Origin: Bombilactobacillus bombi
GTDB lineage: Bacteria > Bacillota > Bacilli > Lactobacillales > Lactobacillaceae
Length of the DNA: 64,000 nt
Assembly (NCBI RefSeq): GCF_003522965.1
Contig: NZ_CP031513.1
Location: 930,001 to 994,000, forward strand
Direction of reading: 5' to 3'
Below, in pieces: positions 57,798 through 64,000 of this stretch (position 1 is its first letter; every line of letters begins with the position of its first letter). A program made the position numbers and the translations under genes. A model generated the notes under the pieces. The model did no database searches and was not told the origin of the DNA. It saw only the letters and a program-made list of their open reading frames with translations.

Positions 57798-58951
57798 TGT
57801 AAGTTCTCGACCTCCAGTGCAATTGCTTGACCGCCGCCAATACACAAAGCAGCAATGCCATATTGTTGTCGTGTTCGCTTTAAATTGTGTACTAAAGTCG
57901 TCACAATTCTACTTCCAGATGAACCTAAAGCATGTCCTAAAGCTAAAGCTCCACCACTAATATTATAACGTTGATTATCAATCCCTAATTCTTGTTGGAC
58001 AACTAAGGCTTGCGCTGCAAAAGCTTCATTAACCTCAAATAAGTCAATATCGCTCACTTGTTGATGAGTTTGAGCCAACAAGTTTTGAATTGCAATTACT
58101 GGCGTATAGCCCATCAAATCAGGACGATATCCTACTTCTTGATAACCTACAATTTGTGCTAAAGGCTGCAACTGCAACTTTTGAGCTTGCTTTTTCGTCA
58201 TCAAAATTAAAGCTGAAGCCCCATCACTTAGAGGTGATGAGTTACCTGCCGTCACGCTGCCTTGAGTTTGGTAAACTGGTTTTAACTTAGCCAATGATTC
58301 TAAGGTTGAGTTAGACCGAACAGGTTCGTCATAATTTAAGTTAACCACTGGTATTATTTCATCATTAAACCATCCCTGCTCTTGCGCAAAAGATGCACGC
58401 TGTTGCGATTGCCAAGCATATTTGTCTTGTTGCTGGCGCGTAATATGAAATTTTTGAGCTAAATTTTCCGCAGTTACACCCATGGCATAATGTCCAAAAG
58501 CATCTTTAAGCCCATCTTCTTGCAAACTATCTTGCCACTCATTCGCAAAATTATTTTTACTGATACGCGCTGCAAAAGCAGGAGCATTAGACATACTCTC
58601 GACTCCTCCCGCAATTGCTGCTTGCGCATCTCCCATGACTAATGCTGCTTGTGCTAAGCGAATCGCTTTGAGACCTGATCCACAAACTTGATTAATAGTC
58701 ATTGCTGTTTTTGATTGATCTAGCCCCGCATTAAGTTGCACTTGTCGCGCAATGTTTTGACCAGCACCGGTTGCTAAGACATTGCCTAAAATTACTTGAT
58801 CAATCATTTGAGAATTAATGGCAACTCGGTTTAAAATTTGTTTAACTAATTGGGAAGCCAGTTGAACTGAATTTAAAGGCTGCAGCTGTCCCCAAAACTT
58901 TCCTGTTGGACTACGATAAGCAGCAACTATCACAACTTGTTGATCTGTCAA
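57794..58951 (-). CDS. Acetyl-CoA acetyltransferase (thiolase)
   Basis: Condenses two acetyl-CoA to acetoacetyl-CoA, first step of the mevalonate route, 385 residues. Catalytic residues are Cys90 (NQVCGSGLKA), His340 (ALGHALGSSG) and Cys370 (LCIGGGQ). First gene of the thiolase-mvaA-mvaS operon, with overlap to mvaA. A biosynthetic role is favoured by this context over fatty-acid degradation. Confidence 0.95.
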   Translation of the reverse strand: MTDQQVVIVAAYRSPTGKFWGQLQPLNSVQLASQLVKQILNRVAINSQMIDQVILGNVLATGAGQNIARQVQLNAGLDQSKTAMTINQVCGSGLKAIRLAQAALVMGDAQAAIAGGVESMSNAPAFAARISKNNFANEWQDSLQEDGLKDAFGHYAMGVTAENLAQKFHITRQQQDKYAWQSQQRASFAQEQGWFNDEIIPVVNLNYDEPVRSNSTLESLAKLKPVYQTQGSVTAGNSSPLSDGASALILMTKKQAQKLQLQPLAQIVGYQEVGYRPDLMGYTPVIAIQNLLAQTHQQVSDIDLFEVNEAFAAQALVVQQELGIDNQRYNISGGALALGHALGSSGSRIVTTLVHNLKRTRQQYGIAALCIGGGQAIALEVENLQ

Positions 58952-58993
58952 AATACTAGCACCTCTTATTTAATTATTTTGAAAGGACTTATT

Positions 58994-59293
58994 ATGGATG
59001 TTCAAACATTAATCAAATTACTTGCTGATGTAAAGCAAAACAACCAAATATTTTTTGAAGACTCTAAAAAGCGTCTTCTCGGAATCTCTAGTATATCATC
59101 AGATGTAACTAATGAAAATCATTCAGTATTACTAAATCTCAATTATCATTCTCATAAGACTTTAAAAGCATGGGAATTAGTAGTTTTACTGAAACAATGT
59201 CCTGCAGCGGCAATTATTTGGGTCCAAAATCAAAAAAAGCGCCAGCAAATCTTTGGCATTCGCTTCGCCGGCGTTCAAGTCTATTTAAAGTAA
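58994..59293 (+). CDS. Hypothetical protein, 99 residues
   Basis: Unrecognised cytosolic protein beginning MDVQTLIKLLADVKQNNQIF, alternating helix and beta, ending FAGVQVYLK. AAAGGAC lies five bases before the ATG at 58994, a better start than the upstream ATG overlapping the thiolase gene. It ends one base before the galU stop on the other strand. No motif of known function seen. Confidence 0.68.
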   Translation: MDVQTLIKLLADVKQNNQIFFEDSKKRLLGISSISSDVTNENHSVLLNLNYHSHKTLKAWELVVLLKQCPAAAIIWVQNQKKRQQIFGIRFAGVQVYLK

Positions 59294-60187
59294 TTACTTT
59301 GTTTTCTGTGAAAGTTTTTGTCCTAAATCGATAATATATTGACGTAATTCATCTTTGATTTCGGGATGATTTAAACCATATTCAATGCTTGTCTGCATAT
59401 AACCAAACTTGTTACCTACATCAAAGCGTTCTCCAGTAAATTCATGAGCAAAAACCCGTTGCGTAGTATTTAAGCGATCAATCGCATCAGTTAATTGGAT
59501 TTCATCACCGGCACCAGGCTTTTGTGTATCCAAAACATCAAAAATATCCGGGGTTAATAAATAACGACCAATAATTGCTAGATTGCTGGGAGCTTTATCA
59601 ACAGCAGGCTTTTCTACAAAATTCTTCACCCGATATAAGCCCTTTTTAGCTTGACCATCAGGTGCAATCACTCCATACTTGGAAACTTCTTTTTTGGGTA
59701 CTTGCATAACGGCAAGTGTCGAAGCATGAGTCTCATTATAATCATTAATTAGCTGTTTTGTCAGAGGAACCTTATCTTTCATGACATCATCACCGAGCAT
59801 GACTACAAAAGGCTCATCGCCAATAAAAGACTTCGCTAAGCGTACAGCATCTCCTAAGCCTTTAGGATAGGCTTGGCGAATGAAGTACATATGCACTCCA
59901 ATATTAGTAGTATCTTGCACTACCTTCAATAAAGCGTCTTTGTGCTTAGCTGCCAAGTTCTGCTCTAATTCTGGTGCCGAATCAAAATGGTCTTCAATTG
60001 GTCGTTTGCCTTTACCCGTGATGATTAAAATATCCTCAATGCCAGAAGCTTTGGCTTCTTCAACAATGAATTGGATAGTTGGTTTATCAACAATGGGCAG
60101 CATTTCTTTGGCCATAGCTTTAGTAATAGGCAAAAAACGTGTTCCCAATCCTGCAGCTGGAATCACAGCTTTTCTAACTTTTTGCAT
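59294..60187 (-). CDS. galU: UTP-glucose-1-phosphate uridylyltransferase
   Basis: Makes UDP-glucose for polysaccharide, glycolipid and teichoic acid sugars, 297 residues. Nucleotide-binding signature [20 protein letters not shown], with [12 protein letters not shown] and VEKP blocks, is intact. The ATG at 60187 has AGAGG seven bases upstream. It supplies precursors for the polysaccharide genes elsewhere in the window. Confidence 0.96.
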   Translation of the reverse strand: MQKVRKAVIPAAGLGTRFLPITKAMAKEMLPIVDKPTIQFIVEEAKASGIEDILIITGKGKRPIEDHFDSAPELEQNLAAKHKDALLKVVQDTTNIGVHMYFIRQAYPKGLGDAVRLAKSFIGDEPFVVMLGDDVMKDKVPLTKQLINDYNETHASTLAVMQVPKKEVSKYGVIAPDGQAKKGLYRVKNFVEKPAVDKAPSNLAIIGRYLLTPDIFDVLDTQKPGAGDEIQLTDAIDRLNTTQRVFAHEFTGERFDVGNKFGYMQTSIEYGLNHPEIKDELRQYIIDLGQKLSQKTK

Positions 60188-60260
60188 AATTAATCCTCTC
60201 ATACATTAAATTAATTCTATCTCTATCATACAATAAAACGATTACCAATGGCGGGTAAAT

Positions 60261-61205
60261 TTATTTTTTAGATAAAAATTGCAGTCGCTTTTGTTGTTGA
60301 ATTTCACCTATCCAACCTTCGGTATAAGCAGCATTTAAAGCTGCTCCAATCAAAAAAATATAACCGACAAAATTAAGCCACAAAATTAGAATAAAGAAAG
60401 TTCCAATCGTACCATAAGAATTCCATCGTCGTCCAAAATAATGTAAATATAATGAGAAAAACTGGACTAAAATAATGAACCCCACAGCCGAAAAAGCTGC
60501 TCCTGGCCAAATATAACGGATTTTGACATGTAGATTAGGTAATAAATAGTACGCAACTACCATTACAGCTACCAACGTTAAAATAGTGATCGGCCACTTC
60601 CAAAACAAAAAAGCTGTTAAAAAATTAGGTACCCAAGAAAAAATGGGCTTAATCCAATTTAAAACTTGTTGTCCTAATACTAATGCGATTAACAAGCAAA
60701 CTAAAACGATAATAAATAACGCTGTTAGTAAAACTGATATTATTCGTAACAAAATATTATTAACTAATGATTGATCAGTTTGTGTATAAAGCTTTTCATT
60801 ATCAAATCCATAAATATAATTAACGCTCCGCCGTAAAATATTGACAACTCCTGAACTAGTCCAAAGTGTACCTAAAATACCAAAAGATAACAAACCACCG
60901 CTGCGCTTGGTTAATAGTTGCACTACTAATGGTTCTAGCAATTGTTGTAATTTTTGCGGGGTTAAAATTTGCAGATAATTAAGTACTACCTGCACATCCA
61001 AATGTAAAAGTGGAATTATACTACCCAATAGCGAAATTAATGGAAAAAAAGACAATAAACTATAATAGACAATCGCCTTCGAAGATAAACTTAAATTACC
61101 ATTTTTTATTTTTTGTGTTACTAATTGGCCGAATCCTTGTAATTTTTTCCAGAAAGTTTGATTAGTCCGAAACAAAGGTATCTGAGAATTAGTTGTCATT
61201 GGCAT
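60261..61205 (-). CDS. YihY/BrkB family membrane protein
   Basis: 314 residues with six hydrophobic segments of the UPF0761/virulence-factor BrkB family, opening with an N-terminal cytosolic stretch and the block KAIVYYSLLSFFPLISLL; later blocks GTLWTSSGVVNILRRSVNYIYG (key GTLWTSSG) and NSYGTIGTFFILILWL are typical. Function is unsettled. No clear ribosome-binding site; it begins seven bases after map, so translation is perhaps coupled. Confidence 0.87.
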   Translation of the reverse strand: MPMTTNSQIPLFRTNQTFWKKLQGFGQLVTQKIKNGNLSLSSKAIVYYSLLSFFPLISLLGSIIPLLHLDVQVVLNYLQILTPQKLQQLLEPLVVQLLTKRSGGLLSFGILGTLWTSSGVVNILRRSVNYIYGFDNEKLYTQTDQSLVNNILLRIISVLLTALFIIVLVCLLIALVLGQQVLNWIKPIFSWVPNFLTAFLFWKWPITILTLVAVMVVAYYLLPNLHVKIRYIWPGAAFSAVGFIILVQFFSLYLHYFGRRWNSYGTIGTFFILILWLNFVGYIFLIGAALNAAYTEGWIGEIQQQKRLQFLSKK

Positions 61206-61211
61206 CAGCTT

Positions 61212-62000
61212 TTATAAATATTTTTTATCAAATTCAGGATCTTGGGAAGTCAAAATCTTAGGACCATCTTTGGTAATTGCCAAAGTATGCTCATATTGTG
61301 CTGATGTGGTTCCGTCTGCTGAAACAAAATATTCCCAATCTTCATCCGTAAACTTACTCTTAATTTCCCAAGTACCGAGGTTGACCATCGGCTCAATAGT
61401 AATTGTCATACCTTCTCGCAAGCGCAATCCTTTACCTGGTTCACCATAATGAGGCACATTAGGGGCTTCATGCATTGTTGGCTGAATCCCATGTCCAATT
61501 AAGTCGCGGACATCTCCCATATGCTCTTGATCTTCAACATAATGTTGAATTGCCCAGCCAATATCACCTAACCGATTACCGACAACCGCTTGATCAATCC
61601 CCAAATAAAGTGCTTTTTTAGTTACATCCATCAAATGTTGATTTTCCACAGAAATTTCCCCAACTGCATAGGTCCAACAAGAATCGCTTTGGTATCCATC
61701 TAATGAAACAGTCATATCAACTTTGACGATATCACCATTTTTTAAAATTAATTTTTCCCGTGGTTCTGCATGAGCTACTTCGTCATTGACACAGACACAA
61801 GTTGCAAATTGATAACCTTCAAAGCCTTTTTCAGAAGGAACGCCACCATTTTTAGTAATGAAATCATCGGCAAAATTTTCAATTTCCATGCTTGAAATAC
61901 CTGGTTTAATAATTTTACGCAAGCCTAAGTGCGTTTGTGCCAGTAAAGCGCCCGATTTGCGCATGCCTTCAATTTCACGTTCTGATTTTAATGTAATCAA
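61212..62000 (-). CDS. map: Methionine aminopeptidase, type I
   Basis: Removes the initiator Met, 262 residues. Metal ligands fit the expected order: KVDMTVSLDGYQSDSCWT (two Asp), GHGIQPTMHE (His), TIEPMVN (Glu) and EHTLAI (Glu). Residue order and length are normal for Firmicutes, and GGAGG precedes the ATG. Essential housekeeping gene, followed by the YihY-type gene. Confidence 0.95.
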   Translation of the reverse strand: MITLKSEREIEGMRKSGALLAQTHLGLRKIIKPGISSMEIENFADDFITKNGGVPSEKGFEGYQFATCVCVNDEVAHAEPREKLILKNGDIVKVDMTVSLDGYQSDSCWTYAVGEISVENQHLMDVTKKALYLGIDQAVVGNRLGDIGWAIQHYVEDQEHMGDVRDLIGHGIQPTMHEAPNVPHYGEPGKGLRLREGMTITIEPMVNLGTWEIKSKFTDEDWEYFVSADGTTSAQYEHTLAITKDGPKILTSQDPEFDKKYL

Positions 62001-62176
62001 AATATTACCTCCACTTATTAACTGTACACATTATAGCGCATCTTAGATATAATTGACTAATTGCATATTCCTTTTAATATTTCTCAAATAACTAATTTAT
62101 ATCGCTGGAATATTATGGGTTTGCTACTCAGCCTGTAATCAACTAAAATATTAACTAGTTCTTAAAACCCAAATAC

Positions 62177-62206
62177 TTTACACTAAGAGATTTGTTATAA
62201 TATAAT
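62177..62206 (+). promoter_or_regulatory. Candidate flavodoxin promoter
   Basis: TTTACA (62177-62182) and TATAAT (62201-62206) are 18 bases apart, about 30 bases before the gene. A second TATAAT at 62196 overlaps it. Confidence 0.45.
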
Positions 62207-62237
62207 TTTGATAATTTATTAAACGAGGATGAAAACT

Positions 62238-62690
62238 GTGACTAAGGTTAAAATTGTATATGCCAGCATGACTGGTAACGATGAAGATATGGCTGATATT
62301 CTCAGCGAAGATTTTGAAGAAGCTGGAATGGACGTTGATATGTCAGAAATCTCGCAAACTGATGTAGCTGACTATCAAGATGCTGATATTTGTATTATGG
62401 TTAGCTATACTTATTCTGATGGCTTAGAAGGCAACATTCCCGATGAAGGCTTAGACTTTTATCATGATTTATTAGAAGCAGATTTAACCGGTAAATTGTA
62501 TGGTGTATGTGGCTCTGGGGATCGCTTTTATCAAGATTTTTGCATTGCAGTGGAGCACTTTGAACAAGCCTTTGAACAAGCCCACGCCCAAAAGGCCGCT
62601 ATGAGCGTGAAAGTTGAATTAGCCCCAGATAATGATGATATTGCCAATCTTGATCACTTTGCCCAGACAATTATTCAAAATTGTCAGTAA
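62238..62690 (+). CDS. Flavodoxin
   Basis: FMN electron carrier of 150 residues. The phosphate-binding loop is YASMTGNDEDMA near residue 7-18, with the aromatic-bearing loop VSYTYSDG and GSGDRFYQDF near 90. I prefer the GTG start at 62238 because GAGG lies nine bases upstream and the family begins TKxKIVYASMTGN; the ATG at 62229 abuts that site. Often replaces ferredoxin when iron is scarce. Confidence 0.92.
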   Translation: MTKVKIVYASMTGNDEDMADILSEDFEEAGMDVDMSEISQTDVADYQDADICIMVSYTYSDGLEGNIPDEGLDFYHDLLEADLTGKLYGVCGSGDRFYQDFCIAVEHFEQAFEQAHAQKAAMSVKVELAPDNDDIANLDHFAQTIIQNCQ

Positions 62691-62705
62691 AGTTAAGAAG
62701 ATATT

Positions 62706-63173
62706 ATGATGAAAATTTATAAACGATATCGAAATTTTATTATCTATAGTCTTTTTGGCTTTTTAGCCTCAATTTTAAATGTAATTGTCTTTAACTGGCT
62801 GCACAATCATGCTCAAGTAACGATGCTTATTGCGAATACCTTAGCCTGGTTTGTTGCTAATTTGTTTTCTTTTATTGCAAATAAAAGCATTGTTTTTAAA
62901 TCACGATATCAAGAACCTAAGACCTTTATAAAAGAAATTACCCTTTTCTTATCTCAAAGAATCTTAGCTTTGTTACTAGATAATATTTTGATGTGGGCGG
63001 GAATTAATTGGTTACATTGGAATAATTTAATTGTTAAAATTATTGACCAAATTATTGTAGGGTTAGTCAACTACTTTTCCACACAAGCAATATTTACACA
63101 TGAGAACAAACTCTTATTACAAAGATTATCTGCTATGCGAAAAAAAACCAAACAAAATGATTGTAACCATTAA
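62706..63173 (+). CDS. GtrA family membrane protein
   Basis: 155 residues, four hydrophobic segments, opening with FIIYSLFGFLASILNVIVF and ANLFSFIANKSIVFKS, the GtrA signature. Such proteins move undecaprenyl-linked sugars or take part in cell-wall glycan modification. Weak AAGAAG site before a pair of ATGs. It follows flavodoxin by 15 bases and ends at a bidirectional terminator. Confidence 0.88.
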   Translation: MMKIYKRYRNFIIYSLFGFLASILNVIVFNWLHNHAQVTMLIANTLAWFVANLFSFIANKSIVFKSRYQEPKTFIKEITLFLSQRILALLLDNILMWAGINWLHWNNLIVKIIDQIIVGLVNYFSTQAIFTHENKLLLQRLSAMRKKTKQNDCNH

Positions 63174-63208
63174 AAAAGCTCTTGCAAATAAAATTGCAAG
63201 GGCTTTTT
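63172..63208. terminator. Bidirectional terminator, gtrA / wecB
   Basis: AAAAAGC-CTTGCAA and TTGCAAG-GCTTTTT pair with one internal mismatch and a short loop. Serves the two convergent genes. Confidence 0.88.
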
Positions 63209-63213
63209 AGTAC

Positions 63214-63999
63214 TTAGGAAAAATCTTCTGGTCGCTGATCTAACTGCTGAAAATGATAACGAATTGCTGCACACATCCGTTCACTAGCATGACCGTCACC
63301 ATAAGGATTCTTAGCTTGCGCCATCAATTGGTATTCTTGTTGATTATTTAATAACTGTTCCATTTCATGTTTAACATGACTATATTGGGTACCGACTAAC
63401 TTTAATGTGCCAGCAGCAACACCTTCTGGCCGCTCCGTAGTATCTCGCAAAACTAACACTGGCTTACCTAAAGCGGGAGCTTCTTCTTGCACACCACCGG
63501 AATCACTCATAATAAAGTAAGAACGATCGATTAAATTATGAAAATCTAAAACATCTAATGGTTTAATCAAATGAATTCGTTCCTGATTACCCAGGATTTC
63601 TTGGGCTGTTTGTTGCACTATAGGATTTAGATGAACAGGATAAATAATTTCAACATCACTGTATTCTTGGACTACATCGCGCATAGCTTGAAAAACTTGG
63701 CGCATAGGCTCGCCTTGGTTCTCACGACGGTGCATTGTTACTAGAATCATCCGCTTATGAGGATCAATTAAATTTAATACTTCATGATGATAATCAGCTT
63801 TAACCGTTTGATTCAAAGCATCAATAGCAGTATTGCCAGTCACAAAAATGTTAGCTGCTTGATGATGTTCCTGCAATAAATTAGCCTTACTTTGTTCCGT
63901 AGGTGCAAAATATAAGTCTGCCAAATTGTCTGTCATTTGCCGATTCATTTCTTCTGGCCAAGGTGAATACTTATTCCAAGTTCTTAAGCCCGCTTCCAC
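63214..63999 (-). CDS. wecB: UDP-GlcNAc 2-epimerase (partial)
   Basis: Interconverts UDP-GlcNAc and UDP-ManNAc for wall teichoic acid or polysaccharide linkage units. Only the C-terminal 261 residues are inside the window; the usual protein is about 370-380 long, so the start lies beyond 64000. Visible blocks: EAGLRT, MHRRENQG, SDSGGVQEEAPALGKP and RPEGVAAGT. The His in MHRREN and Glu-Glu pair are intact. Confidence 0.92.
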   Translation of the reverse strand: MEAGLRTWNKYSPWPEEMNRQMTDNLADLYFAPTEQSKANLLQEHHQAANIFVTGNTAIDALNQTVKADYHHEVLNLIDPHKRMILVTMHRRENQGEPMRQVFQAMRDVVQEYSDVEIIYPVHLNPIVQQTAQEILGNQERIHLIKPLDVLDFHNLIDRSYFIMSDSGGVQEEAPALGKPVLVLRDTTERPEGVAAGTLKLVGTQYSHVKHEMEQLLNNQQEYQLMAQAKNPYGDGHASERMCAAIRYHFQQLDQRPEDFS

Positions 64000-64000
64000 A

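Overview
The window is chromosomal DNA from a low-GC lactic acid bacterium, most likely a member of the Lactobacillaceae; I cannot fix the genus from sequence alone. Supporting signs are the Firmicutes gene sets relQ-nadK-rluD-mgtE and spx-mecA-coiA-spxH, a complete upper mevalonate operon (thiolase, HMG-CoA reductase, HMG-CoA synthase), ptsH-ptsI, ClpE with its zinc finger, a copY-copB pair and a DUF1149 protein. Flavodoxin is present and an RlmD-type rRNA methyltransferase has lost its Fe-S cysteines, both fitting a low-iron lifestyle.

Layout. 17-1555: a preQ1-I riboswitch controls queT, a DUF2829 (Tad2-domain) protein and a short-chain dehydrogenase, all overlapping. 1559-6320: dTDP-L-rhamnose operon rfbA-rfbC-rfbB-rfbD followed by a Wzx-type flippase. 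6321-11862: a very AT-rich accessory patch holding two plus-strand surface-polysaccharide genes (one frameshifted), an ISL3 fossil that still has its 8-bp target duplication, and a doubly broken IS30 element. 11863-18680: polysaccharide assembly genes read leftwards (priming sugar transferase, three GT2 glycosyltransferases, a large polytopic protein, an acyltransferase). 18703-32718: housekeeping genes, including trmL behind an attenuator-like leader, guaC behind a PurR site, and the Spx/ClpXP adaptor set. 32715-40062: copper resistance, PTS general proteins and CIRCE-controlled clpE.

40311-48506 is a ten-gene leftward cluster built from PadR, two HAAS (DUF1700) membrane proteins, two anchored DUF4097-like solenoid proteins, a BcrA-like ABC exporter with two permeases, and a MacB-type ATPase with an FtsX permease. 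It looks like an envelope-stress or antimicrobial-peptide module with a partly duplicated sensor half. 48634-64000 returns to housekeeping: prfC, ogt, recX, a 23S rRNA methyltransferase, the mevalonate operon, galU, map, flavodoxin, gtrA and the end of wecB.

The most interesting unexplained item is a probable structured noncoding RNA of about 345 nt (55012-55357, minus strand). It has its own promoter, a long helix joining its two ends and an intrinsic terminator, and it matches none of the common housekeeping RNAs by motif. Next come the Tad2-domain gene inside a queuosine-precursor operon and the HAAS/PadR/solenoid/ABC cluster.
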